DNA of 64,000 nt from Nitrospirota bacterium (GCA_029864405.1 JAOTTP010000002.1:31678-95677), one strand, 5' to 3'. Counted from the first letter of the stretch, positions 29,308 through 38,594 are shown. Numbers and translations: made by a program. Notes: generated from the letters alone by a model not told the origin.

Positions 29308-29351
29308 AAAGGTCTTGAGGGTACGATCATTAATGCCCCTTCAAGACCTTT
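29308..29351 (+). terminator. Long hairpin downstream of parDE-like genes, possible terminator
   Basis: AAAGGTCTTGAGGG ... CCCCTTCAAGACCTTT inverted repeat; no long T tract. Confidence 0.5.
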
Positions 29352-29593
29352 CTCGCGTCTCGTATTTTTCATGAATCGTGCACGATCTCAATGTAATTTT
29401 TCCCTTCCTGCCGAATCCATCGAAGAACGTCTTTTGTTAATTCCTTGCTGCCGCGTCCTGACTTTGGTGCGACAGACCTTTTGAGATTATTCTGATGTGT
29501 CGAAGCTATGAGGGGTAAGCCAATAATTCTGTACATTTTTGGAGTAGTTGGCTAGGATGGTGGGCCAATCTGGACATTTTTAAATATTCAGTT

Positions 29594-30082
29594 ATGAAAA
29601 AGAAGATCACGGTGTTTGTGTCCTATGCCCGCGCCAATCGGGATCTGGCGACACGGTTTTTGAAAAAGTTCAAAGAGCAGGCCGCTCCCTCTAAACAGTA
29701 TCATTACACTTTTTGGCGGGATAACGACATTCTGGTTGGCGAAAAATGGCATGAAGAAATTCAAATTGCCTTGGGAGAGTGCGACGTGGGACTGGTCCTG
29801 GTCAGCCCTGCGTTTCTCGGATCGCAATACATCCAGGATCAGGAACTTCCCAAATTTGTGAAGGGTGGAGATAAACCGGTTATCCCGGTCTTGTTGCAGC
29901 CCATTGATCTGGAGCGCCATGATCTGAAAGGCTTGCAACAGACACAAATCTTTCGGCTGGATCGTCCGCGCTTCGCCTCGCTCAAGGCCTATGGCGAATG
30001 TTCGGGGTCCCAGCGCGATCAATTTGCTCTGGAATTGTTTCGGCAGGTCGAAGCCCGATTGGATAAAGTGCTGAAAAAATAA
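29594..30082 (+). CDS. Stand-alone TIR domain protein
   Basis: ITVFVSYARANRDLATRFLKKF...FWRDNDILVGEKWHEEIQIALGECDVGLVLVSPAFLGSQYIQDQELPKF. Confidence 0.87.
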   Translation: MKKKITVFVSYARANRDLATRFLKKFKEQAAPSKQYHYTFWRDNDILVGEKWHEEIQIALGECDVGLVLVSPAFLGSQYIQDQELPKFVKGGDKPVIPVLLQPIDLERHDLKGLQQTQIFRLDRPRFASLKAYGECSGSQRDQFALELFRQVEARLDKVLKK

Positions 30083-30158
30083 TGGGGACGTGTAGGAGAA
30101 AGCCCGGGTTCGTGTTGTCCATAGGGTTATGAGCGGGTCTCCAATGCGTCTCCTTTCC

Positions 30159-30243
30159 GTCATCTCCGCAAGGTGGTAAGGGGGCTCCATCTGCGAAGAG
30201 GTAACATCAAGATAGATTCCCGATAACAAATGACGGGAATGAC
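30159..30243. repeat. Intergenic palindromic repeat, family A (degenerate)
   Basis: GTCATCTCCGCAAGGTGG...GATAGATTCCCGATAACAAATGACGGGAATGAC. Confidence 0.6.
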
Positions 30244-30254
30244 TGCACTTTTCT

Positions 30255-30333
30255 GTCATCCCCCAAGTGGTAGGCGGGGATCCATCAGGAAAAGGTTCAG
30301 GATGGATGCCCGATAACGACTGTCGGGCATGAC
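30255..30333. repeat. Intergenic palindromic repeat, family A (inverted orientation)
   Basis: GTCATCCCCCAAGTGGTAGGCGGGGATCCATCAGGAAAAGGTTCAGGATGGATGCCCGATAACGACTGTCGGGCATGAC. Confidence 0.8.
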
Positions 30334-30445
30334 GAGCGCGGATTGATTCCCGAAAAAATGTCGGGAAGGACGCCCGTGGGAATGTCCTGATGAAAGAGTC
30401 CTCCTCAGTTGCTCACAAAGTTCTTATAACCAACAGAACGACACC

Positions 30446-31732
30446 ATGACTGAACCAACGATTACCTGTCCACAGTGCAAAGCGGAAATTAAGCTGACTG
30501 AGTCGCTCGCGGCCCCTCTTCTCGAAGCCACGAAGCGAGACTTTGAGCAACGACTTGCTCAAAAAGAGGCTGAAGCTGTCAAGCGGGATGCTGCCCTGCG
30601 TGAGCGCGAAGCTGTTCTTGCCAAAGCAACAGAGACTCTGGAGGAGCAAGTTGCCGAAAAACTGAAACTCGAACGCAGCAAAATCATGGCGGAAGAAGCC
30701 AGAAAAGCCAGACTGGCCCTCTCCAACGACCTCGAGCAGAAATCTAAAGAAATACTTGAGATTCAGGATATTCTGAAGCAGAAGGATATAAAGCTCGCGG
30801 AAGCGCAGCAGGCCCAAGCCGATCTACTCCGCAAGCAGCGTGAGCTGGATGACGCCAAACGCGAATTGGATCTCACCGTGGAAAAGCGGGTACAGGAAGG
30901 ACTCACGGCCACGCGGGATCAGGCCAAGAAAGAAGCCGAAGAAGCACTGAAATTCAAAGTCATGGAGAAAGAACAGACCATTACCTCCATGCAAAAACAA
31001 ATTGAAGAACTCAAGCGTCGGGCTGAGCAGGGTTCTCAACAACTTCAGGGCGAAGTGCAGGAACTCGAACTCGAAGCGCTCCTCACCTCGAAGTTTCCGC
31101 AGGACCAGATTCAACCGGTGGCCAAAGGCGAGCATGGCGGTGATGTGCTGCATCGCGTCGCCGGCTCATTTGGCCAACCTTGCGGAACGATTTTGTGGGA
31201 ATCGAAACGCACCAAAAACTGGAGCGATGGCTGGCTCACCAAGCTTCGCGAGGATCAGCGGCAGGCCAAAGCCGAAATCGCGATCATTGTGAGCCAGGTT
31301 TTACCCAAAGAGGTAGAGACATTCGAATTCATCGACGGCGTCTGGGTTGCCCATCCCAAAGTCGCCTTGCCCGTAGCCATTGCCATGCGTAACACACTCA
31401 TGGAGGTGGCTTCCGCGCGTCAGGCCGCGGAAGGGCAGCAGACCAAAATGGAAATGGTCTATCAGTATTTGATGGGTCCGCGCTTCCGTCAACGGGTGCA
31501 GGCGATCGTGGAGGGCTTTTCTTCGATGCAGGAGGATCTCGACAAAGAGCGGAAAGTCATCATGAAGCAATGGGCCAAGCGTGAGGAGCAGATCGATCGT
31601 GTGATGCAGGCCACCGTGGGCATGTACGGTGACCTTCAAGGCATTGCGGGGAAAACCTTGCAGGAAATTGAAGGATTGGAACTCCAAGCGCTTGATGCGC
31701 CAAAGGATGAAACCGACGGAAAATTGTTGTGA
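30446..31732 (+). CDS. DUF2130 domain-containing coiled-coil protein
   Basis: CPQCKAEIKLTESLAAPLLEATKRDFEQRLAQKEAEA..., long coiled coil, then ILWESKRTKNWSDGWLTKLREDQRQAKAEIAIIVSQVLP. Confidence 0.87.
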   Translation: MTEPTITCPQCKAEIKLTESLAAPLLEATKRDFEQRLAQKEAEAVKRDAALREREAVLAKATETLEEQVAEKLKLERSKIMAEEARKARLALSNDLEQKSKEILEIQDILKQKDIKLAEAQQAQADLLRKQRELDDAKRELDLTVEKRVQEGLTATRDQAKKEAEEALKFKVMEKEQTITSMQKQIEELKRRAEQGSQQLQGEVQELELEALLTSKFPQDQIQPVAKGEHGGDVLHRVAGSFGQPCGTILWESKRTKNWSDGWLTKLREDQRQAKAEIAIIVSQVLPKEVETFEFIDGVWVAHPKVALPVAIAMRNTLMEVASARQAAEGQQTKMEMVYQYLMGPRFRQRVQAIVEGFSSMQEDLDKERKVIMKQWAKREEQIDRVMQATVGMYGDLQGIAGKTLQEIEGLELQALDAPKDETDGKLL

Positions 31733-32311
31733 ACGCTTCTTCCTCTCTCCCACCTTGAGAAATTTTTTGCCTGACAATTGCCCCCTGTAGAGAACGATCT
31801 TCTCGCTATCCTGAACATACCGCCTGGACAGACCCGTTCGGAAAGCCTTATCCAAGGAATTGCCCACTTTTCTCACCTGTACGTCAACACATGGTTCCTA
31901 GCCTTCCGTAAGGTATGGCATAGGGTGATAAGGGACCAGGCTGTCCGACAACGGTCTAGGCGGAAGCGCCAAATCGTTTCCTCCTCAAAAAAATCTAGAA
32001 GATTGCCAAAAGGACTGGAGAGATTCCGGTCCAGTGCGCTATTGATTGCGGCCTCACAAAACACGACTCAGGTGTGTGGAAATTTGGGCATATGCGTTGT
32101 CTAAGGAGTGATGCAAATTGCCCCATTTCCATATTAAAAAAACAAAACGCTGTGAAAATTCCCATTTTCACACTGGCACGAAATTTGGAGTGGAAGTAAG
32201 TGTTATCGAAGCAAAGACAAGTGACCTTTCCGAAGTACAATCAAAGAAGTTCCGAGTGATTGCACACAGGTAAGAGCCAGGTCCCTATTATCAACAAAGG
32301 AGAAAGTCCTG

Positions 32312-32776
32312 ATGGAAGTATTGAGGCAAAAGATTCAATCGGGAGCCTGGATCATCCTCGCAACGGTAACATTGGTCTATGCTTCAGCTTGGGCGGGAAG
32401 CGCCGGGGATCTTCAGTCACGGGTCCCAGCCGATCGCATGGAGCAGGCCCTATCCTTTATCAATCCGTTTACCCCCACAGAAGAATTTATTGCGAACGGA
32501 AAAAAATTATACGAAGGCAAGGGCTGGTGCGCCTTTTGCCATGGCTGGGAAGGGACAGGGGCACCGAGTGCCGGTCGAACCTTTCCTCCCGATATCATGA
32601 TGCCAACCAATTTTGCGGATGCCGCCTGGCAGGCGGCCAGAAGTGACGGGGAACTTTTCTGGGTTCTGATTCATGGTAGTCATGGGACCGATATGGTGCC
32701 CTACATGCCGCAGTATATTACGGACAAAGAGGCATGGGAGATCATTGCCTATCTTCGAACGTTTCGAGGAATGTAA
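32312..32776 (+). CDS. Mono-haem c-type cytochrome, exported
   Basis: Signal peptide; CAFCH haem motif in YEGKGWCAFCHGWEGTG; C-terminal YITDKEAWEIIAYLRTFRG. Confidence 0.87.
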   Translation: MEVLRQKIQSGAWIILATVTLVYASAWAGSAGDLQSRVPADRMEQALSFINPFTPTEEFIANGKKLYEGKGWCAFCHGWEGTGAPSAGRTFPPDIMMPTNFADAAWQAARSDGELFWVLIHGSHGTDMVPYMPQYITDKEAWEIIAYLRTFRGM

Positions 32777-32849
32777 GAGGCGTTTATTTTCATAGGAACA
32801 GGCAGCGGGTGCAAAAATTTCATCTGTTATGACTCATTGAGGAGGTCTC

Positions 32850-33449
32850 ATGATGCAGAAGCAACACTTGAGGAAATGTCATTTGGTAGGGGCGGCGGTT
32901 CTGATGCTGGCTGTGCTGTCAGGTTGTAGTCATTACGGTAAACACGAAGTGTCAAAAACGGCCAACGCAACTATTCAAGGGTGTACGGACCCCACGATTA
33001 CCGGAACTGCCACCCTGAAAGAATTTGAATCGCCCGAAGGCATTAAAAAAGTGTATGTCCAGATGGAGGTCAACGGATTAAAGGATGGCAAGCATGCGGT
33101 CCATATTCATGAGGTCGCAAGCTGCCAACCCTGTGGGGCTGCCAAAGGGCATCATGATCCCGGGCCATTTGGCAAATCCACACCTGACGCGCCGGATTTC
33201 AATCATCCCTATCACATGGGTGACCTGGTGAATATCACGGTGGTGAACGGAGTCGGGAAGCTGCATGCGGTGACCACCCGGGTCGCCTTATCGGATGGCC
33301 GGTTGAGTGTGTTTGATGAAGATGGAAGTTCATTCATCATCCACACCAATGAAGATCTCTATTGCGATCAGGATAGCGAACTCAACCCGGGATGTGCCGG
33401 AGGATCCCGTGATGCCTGTGGAATTATTGAACCGATGCCATCGATGTAA
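32850..33449 (+). CDS. Cu/Zn superoxide dismutase family lipoprotein
   Basis: Lipobox-like LSGCS; HAVHIHEVASC...HHDPGPFGKSTPDAPDFNHPYHMGDL; Cys-rich C-terminus. Confidence 0.82.
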   Translation: MMQKQHLRKCHLVGAAVLMLAVLSGCSHYGKHEVSKTANATIQGCTDPTITGTATLKEFESPEGIKKVYVQMEVNGLKDGKHAVHIHEVASCQPCGAAKGHHDPGPFGKSTPDAPDFNHPYHMGDLVNITVVNGVGKLHAVTTRVALSDGRLSVFDEDGSSFIIHTNEDLYCDQDSELNPGCAGGSRDACGIIEPMPSM

Positions 33450-33547
33450 GGAGGATGCCCTTCATGTGGCCACCGATTGAAGAAAGAGGTGGAGCATTTG
33501 TCCTGGTCGCGTTGCAAGAATTTACAGAAGGGATCATCCAAGGAGGA

Positions 33548-34516
33548 ATGATGAAGCATACATCGCAATGGGCGAGCGGGCTCATCGTCGTGCTGGCGGT
33601 GAGTGGATCGCCGGTGTTAGCACAACAGCATGGGCAACAACAGATGATGATGCCACGTGTTCCCGCGGAAAAGCTGGCAGAAGCCAGAGCTCTGATGAAT
33701 CCATTGCCGCCCTCGCCGGACATTGTCGAAAAAGGCAAAACGATCTATGAGGGCAAGGGCGGCTGTGTCAATTGTCATGGTGCAAGTGGACGCGGCGATG
33801 GCCCGGGTGCCGCGACTCTCAAACCGCCGCCTCGTGTGTTCCGGTCACATGGGTTTTGGAGGCATCGGTCTGAAGGAGAAATTTTTTGGGTGATTAAGTA
33901 CGGATCGCCGGGGACCGCGATGATTCCCTTTGGGGGAATGCTCTCGGATGAAGAGATCTGGACCGTGATGCAGTATGAGCGAAGTTTTTCCGGAGGATCA
34001 CTTGGCGGAGGGGGCGGTCCTCAGGGAGGCGGACGACACCAGGGTCGCGGGATGATGCAACATCAGAGCAGTCAGGAGGGGTATCCCACGGAACCCGGAG
34101 CCATGGCCGACCAAGAGGCGGGACCCGGTAAGGACGTCATGGACAAGGCTGAGAAAGCCAAAGCCGCTTCGATGGGGATTGCCCAGGCCATTGCCGCCGC
34201 CAACAACCATGTGCCAGGAACGGTTCTGGAAGCCGAGTTTGAAGTCGAAGAGGATCAGGCCTTATGGGAAGTAATAATCGTCACCGAGGATGGCACATTC
34301 ATGGAAGTCCACGTGGATAGCCAAACGGGATCGATTCTCTCGTCCGAAGAAAAAAAGTCGGCAGACGACCAGAAATCCATGCGAAAGGGAAAGGGCGACA
34401 AGCATCAGGGGTCCAAGGGTGAACATGAGTGTTGTGAAGGTGAAGGGATGGGCAGTAGACATATGGGTGGTAAACATATGGGTGGAGGCGGGATGAAAGG
34501 GCACATGCAGGAATAG
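33548..34516 (+). CDS. c-type cytochrome fused to PepSY-like domain with His/Met/Gly-rich tail
   Basis: CVNCH haem motif; PepSY-like GIAQAIAAANNHVPGTVLEAEFEVEEDQALWEVIIVTEDGTFMEVHVDSQTGSIL; tail HMGGKHMGGGGMKGHMQE. ATG 33548 after AGGAGGA. Confidence 0.82.
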   Translation: MMKHTSQWASGLIVVLAVSGSPVLAQQHGQQQMMMPRVPAEKLAEARALMNPLPPSPDIVEKGKTIYEGKGGCVNCHGASGRGDGPGAATLKPPPRVFRSHGFWRHRSEGEIFWVIKYGSPGTAMIPFGGMLSDEEIWTVMQYERSFSGGSLGGGGGPQGGGRHQGRGMMQHQSSQEGYPTEPGAMADQEAGPGKDVMDKAEKAKAASMGIAQAIAAANNHVPGTVLEAEFEVEEDQALWEVIIVTEDGTFMEVHVDSQTGSILSSEEKKSADDQKSMRKGKGDKHQGSKGEHECCEGEGMGSRHMGGKHMGGGGMKGHMQE

Positions 34517-34599
34517 ATGTGTCCGGATTGAGAGCGCAGGCGGATGGATGCAGAAGAGTGACAGGTAACGGGGATTAACTGCTGACTCCTCATCGAGTT

Positions 34600-34706
34600 G
34601 TCATCCTGAGGCAGCGAAGAAGGATCTGTGCCCAGGTGAAAAATCTATGACTGAGCAAGATCCTTCGTAGAACGTGTCCAGAACTCGCCGAGGGGTCAGG
34701 ATGAAC
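34600..34706. repeat. Intergenic repeat, family B
   Basis: GTCATCCTGAGGCAGCGAAGAAGGATCTGTGCCCAGGT...AGATCCTTCGTAG...GGTCAGGATGAAC. Confidence 0.75.
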
Positions 34707-34732
34707 ATGTATCGGGAACCCTCCCCATCGTG

Positions 34733-34811
34733 ATCATGCTCGACAGTCGTTATCGGGCATCTATTACGGATTTTTTTCTGATGGATACCCGCTAACCACC
34801 GGCGGGGATGA
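34733..34811. repeat. Intergenic palindromic repeat, family A
   Basis: TCATGCTCGACAGTCGTTATCGGGCATCTATTACGG...CTGATGGATACCCGCTAACCACCGGCGGGGATGAC. Confidence 0.75.
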
Positions 34812-34863
34812 CAGCAACGTGATGTCCCGCCCGACCGTTGGCATTGGATATTTATTCACTTTC

Positions 34864-34942
34864 GTCATGCCCGACGTTTTTTATCGGGTATCCATCTGGG
34901 AATGTTTCGAATGAATCCCCGCTAGCCACCGTCGGGGGATGC
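34864..34942. repeat. Intergenic palindromic repeat, family A
   Basis: GTCATGCCCGACGTTTTTTATCGGGTATCCATCTGGG...GAATCCCCGCTAGCCACCGTCGGGGGATG. Confidence 0.75.
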
Positions 34943-34994
34943 CGAAAGTGCGCGAACGTGAAAAATACAGAATTCCTCAGGTATTGTCTGACCA

Positions 34995-35672
34995 ATGAAG
35001 TTCAGAATTTTTCACATTAACGTGGCCGTTCTCATGGCCTGCATACTGGCAGGACTGTGTTACCCGCAAGAGGGGCTGACCTCACGAATGAGGGAGAAGG
35101 CATCGTAAAATCTGCCTGTATTGGTTGCCATCGAGTTCAGGGCGCGCCGATGCCGCGCTCCACAAAGCAATCACCAGATCTGATCTGGGCGGGTAATAAA
35201 TATCAACGAGACTGGTTAGTGGCCTGGCTCGAAAATCGAAAGGAAAGACTGTATCCGGTCGGCTATGATTTTAAGATCACACGTAAGGGGCGGCACCTGT
35301 CGCTCTCATCTGGTGAAGCGGAAAAAAATGGCCGATTTTTTACGCACACTGAAAGATGCAAGAATCACCGAAGGCGTGATGAAGTCGGGAACTCCGGAAG
35401 AGCTCGCCCGTGGCGAGCAACTCTACCGTGAGCATGCCTGTCAAAACTGCCATTGGACCCCAGCCGAGAACCGGCGGGGCTATACCGGCGGGACGTCCAG
35501 CACGTCCTTTGTCAATATGGGGAATCGTCTCCAGGCCGATTGGGTGTATCGCTTCAATCTGAACCCGAATGATTTTGTGCCTGAAAGCGGAGCGTATATA
35601 CCCAATCCCTCGCTTCCGGATGAGGATATCTATGCGATCACGGCTTACATGATGACGTTCACACAACCATGA
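34995..35672 (+). pseudogene. Di-haem c-type cytochrome gene disrupted by two homopolymer frameshifts (or sequencing errors)
   Basis: Signal-peptide frame from ATG 34995 (MKFRIFHINVAVLMACILAGLCYPQE), CIGCH frame in ORF 35057-35431, CQNCH frame in ORF 35265-35672. Adding one G near 35080 (GGGG) and removing one A near 35327 (AAAAAAA) restores a single ORF. Confidence 0.8.
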
Positions 35673-35698
35673 CACACATTCTACAGGAGGGGTGACAG

Positions 35699-36082
35699 AT
35701 GATCAGGCGCTTCAGTCGGATGAAATATGCAATCAAGAAGAAAGCTGGTACGACACTGTTCGTGGGGCTCGCGTTAGGAATGCTCATGGCTGGCCTCGCG
35801 GTTGCTGGAGGCGGGGATATCGAAAAAGGCAAGACGTTGTATCGACAAAGTTGCGGGCATTGTCACGGATTAGACGGGAAGGGTGATGGGGAAATGGGCG
35901 GGTACTTAAACCCTCCCCCCGCCAATCTGGCCAGTGAAAAAACCCAGTCCAAGTCAGACGCTGAGCTTAAGGATGTCATCATGAAGGGGCGGTCAGGCAC
36001 CGCCATGGAAGGATTTGAAGGAGCACTGGAGGAAGAGCAATTTAACGATCTCTTTGCCTATCTCCGTTCCCTGAAACCGTAA
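35699..36082 (+). CDS. Mono-haem c-type cytochrome
   Basis: Signal peptide; GKTLYRQSCGHCHGLDGKGDGEMGGYLNPPPANL...FNDLFAYLRSLKP. Confidence 0.88.
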   Translation: MIRRFSRMKYAIKKKAGTTLFVGLALGMLMAGLAVAGGGDIEKGKTLYRQSCGHCHGLDGKGDGEMGGYLNPPPANLASEKTQSKSDAELKDVIMKGRSGTAMEGFEGALEEEQFNDLFAYLRSLKP

Positions 36083-36147
36083 AAAATCCTATGATGAAAA
36101 TTCCTTCCCTCCTTAATCTTAAGGATCGCATGTAGAGGAGGCCAGAT

Positions 36148-36762
36148 ATGATCACAAAAGATGTCTCCATTTCGTTCAGAGTATTGCTCGGTGTGGTGGT
36201 CACAGGTTTTGTGCTGTTCATTGGGCCAGTCACGGCCGATACTGGCGAAAGGGAACAAGCTGCTGCGAAAGTGACAGGGGCGTTTCTCCAAGAGTTGGGT
36301 GAGGCGATGACCAGGGAAATGACGAAAGGTGGTCCGGTTGAGGCCATCAAGGTCTGTACGGAACTGGCTCCGGAGATCGCGAACCGTTTGTCGCGGGAAA
36401 ACGGGTGGCGGGTGACTCGCGTGGGAACCCGTGTGCGAAATCCCTTGCTCGGCATGCCGGATGCGTGGGAACAGACTGTACTCGAAGGGTTTGCCGCGCG
36501 GGCCACAAAAGGGGAAGCAATGGCTGGCATGAGTCATGGAGAGGTGGTATCAGAACCGGGCGGGCAATATTATCGGTTCATGAAACCAATAGCTGTTCAG
36601 CCCAAGTGTCTGCTCTGTCATGGACCGACTGAGACCATTCCGGAATCGATCAAGGCTCTGTTGAAGAAACACTATCCCTTCGATGCCGCCACGGGCTATC
36701 AAGCCGGAGACCTGCGTGGAGCAGTCAGCATCAAGCAGCCACTCGGCAAACAAAGCCACTGA
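36148..36762 (+). CDS. DUF3365/Tll0287-like haem-binding protein
   Basis: Signal peptide; GPVEAIKVCTELAPEIANRLSRENGWRVTRVGTRVRNPLLGMPDAWE...CLLCHGPTETIPESIKALL. Confidence 0.82.
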   Translation: MITKDVSISFRVLLGVVVTGFVLFIGPVTADTGEREQAAAKVTGAFLQELGEAMTREMTKGGPVEAIKVCTELAPEIANRLSRENGWRVTRVGTRVRNPLLGMPDAWEQTVLEGFAARATKGEAMAGMSHGEVVSEPGGQYYRFMKPIAVQPKCLLCHGPTETIPESIKALLKKHYPFDAATGYQAGDLRGAVSIKQPLGKQSH

Positions 36763-36812
36763 ATCGAATGGTCTCGACCCACTGGAGGCCGCATCATGAA
36801 AAAGGAGAGACC

Positions 36813-37307
36813 ATGAAACTGGCGAAAGTCGGCGCTCGAATGGCCATTTTTAACTTAATGCTATGGTTGAGTTTTGGTTTTGCGAGCGCAGAGACCAATC
36901 ATCATGCCACGCACAAGCCTGAACACGATATGCCGAAGATGTCGTTGATGAAGCGCATGGCGTTGGATCTCCCCCCGGCTGCGCAAGAAGGTCTCAAGCT
37001 GACCATGCGAGAGCATCTTGAAGCCATCGACGCTATTGTCGCGGCTCTGGCGCGAGAAGATTTTGCCAAGGCAGCCACCCTCGCAAATGAAGAACTCGGT
37101 TTCCCGAAGCATCATGTGGCGATGCAACGTGAGCCGGGAGCCAAATTCCCGCGCGCCTACCATGATCTGGCGATGGCGCATCATCAGGCCGCGGAAGCCC
37201 TGGGCGCGGCGATCCCGACCAAAGACCTCAAGCAGATCCTCCCTCACCTCGAGCAGACGATCCACGCCTGCGTAAAATGCCATCAAGCCTTTCGCTTGCC
37301 GGATTGA
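36813..37307 (+). CDS. Class II-like c-type cytochrome
   Basis: Signal peptide; C-terminal CVKCHQAFRLPD; ATG 36813 after AAAGGAGAG. Confidence 0.82.
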   Translation: MKLAKVGARMAIFNLMLWLSFGFASAETNHHATHKPEHDMPKMSLMKRMALDLPPAAQEGLKLTMREHLEAIDAIVAALAREDFAKAATLANEELGFPKHHVAMQREPGAKFPRAYHDLAMAHHQAAEALGAAIPTKDLKQILPHLEQTIHACVKCHQAFRLPD

Positions 37308-37379
37308 AGTGTGACAACTTTTGATGTCACTACCAAAAAACTAGACGAACCAGGTGTGCCTGCAGTTGCCTCCAACCGG

Positions 37380-37468
37380 TTGTCATTCTGAGCCCATGGC
37401 GAAGAATCTGTGCCCAGTTCGAGAAGCCCCAGGGCTCAGGGAGATCCTTCGTTTCAGGGAGGATGGCA
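37380..37468. repeat. Intergenic repeat, family B
   Basis: GTCATTCTGAGCCCATGGCGAAGAATCTGTGCCCAG...GAGATCCTTCGTTTCAGGGAGGATG. Confidence 0.7.
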
Positions 37469-37660
37469 TTGCCTTCCAGGATTTGTTGTGTTCCTGAAAA
37501 GCATAGCATTCATCCGAAATTGTCTCACACATGTTGCTCAAAATTTTGCAATTGAAACAAGAGCCTGTGATCATCATTGTTTCTCTTGCGAGTTGCGATT
37601 AGAATTCTTTCCTCATTGTGTCATGCCGGACAAACTTTCTCGTGAATCCACCCGAGCGTC

Positions 37661-37740
37661 GTCATGCCCGGCATTGTTTATCGGGCATCCATCCTGAACT
37701 TTTTCCTGATGGATCCCCGCTAACGACTTGCGGGGATGAC
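37661..37740. repeat. Intergenic palindromic repeat, family A (near-consensus copy)
   Basis: GTCATGCCCGGCATTGTTTATCGGGCATCCATCCTGAACTTTTTCCTGATGGATCCCCGCTAACGACTTGCGGGGATGAC. Confidence 0.85.
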
Positions 37741-37865
37741 AGAAGGGTGTCGTCATGCCCGAGTTGAAGGTTCCTCTTTGAAACGGGGGTAGGGGGATTC
37801 GAGGAGACAGTTTTCCTCTACATGTTCCGAAAATTTTGTTGCAAGGAGAATGTTGAGGCCTGCCC

Positions 37866-38594
37866 ATGACGAATACACATTACGGATATGCCATCCTGGC
37901 GAGTCTCCTCGCGGCCGGGGTCACGACCACAGGTCTCTTCGTCATTCGCCGGTTTGGAACGTGGGGGCAATACAATGCCACCTACTTTTCCTGTTTCGCC
38001 GCAGGGGTGCTGATCACGGTGTCCTTTCTTCATATCATTCCTCATGCCTTCCACATGAACGAGCAGGCCCCGGTGTATTTGCTTGGAGGTTACCTGGCCT
38101 TTCACCTGATCAACCGGTTCATTCATGCCTATGTCTGCGATAGTACTCCCGACACAGCCATCGGGCTGATTCCTCTGCTCGGAATCGGCCTCCATTCGAC
38201 GTTGGATGGCGTGGTGTATGCCATCACGTTTAGTGTCAGTGTCTTAACCGGAATGTTAGCGGCTATCGGTATGGTTCTGCATGAGTTTCCGGAGGGAATT
38301 GTCACCTATGTGCTGTTGTTGCGTAGCGGGTTCACTCCCCCAAAAGCCTGGCTGTTAGCTTTTCTAGCTGCGGCCCTGACCACACCGATTGGAACATTGG
38401 TGGCCATCCCCATGATCCATCAACTCAATCAGACCGTGCTGGGCGCGCTGCTGGCGGTTTCAGCCGGAGCGTTTGTGTATGTGGGAGCCACGCACCTTCT
38501 GCCCTTGGCCGAGCGGGAAGACCGTCCCTACAGTCTGGCGGCCATGGGAGGCGGTGTTGTGGTGGCCCTCGGCATCATCCTCACTCACGCCTAA
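37866..38594 (+). CDS. ZIP-family divalent metal transporter
   Basis: Multi-TM; GIGLHSTLDGVVYAITF and GMVLHEFPEGIVTYVLL metal-binding TM motifs. Confidence 0.88.
   Translation: MTNTHYGYAILASLLAAGVTTTGLFVIRRFGTWGQYNATYFSCFAAGVLITVSFLHIIPHAFHMNEQAPVYLLGGYLAFHLINRFIHAYVCDSTPDTAIGLIPLLGIGLHSTLDGVVYAITFSVSVLTGMLAAIGMVLHEFPEGIVTYVLLLRSGFTPPKAWLLAFLAAALTTPIGTLVAIPMIHQLNQTVLGALLAVSAGAFVYVGATHLLPLAEREDRPYSLAAMGGGVVVALGIILTHA

Noticed and set aside
35057-35672. Programmed frameshift in the split cytochrome
   Set aside because: Two separate shifts at G and A homopolymers with no slippery heptamer plus stimulatory structure evident; sequencing error or decay is simpler.
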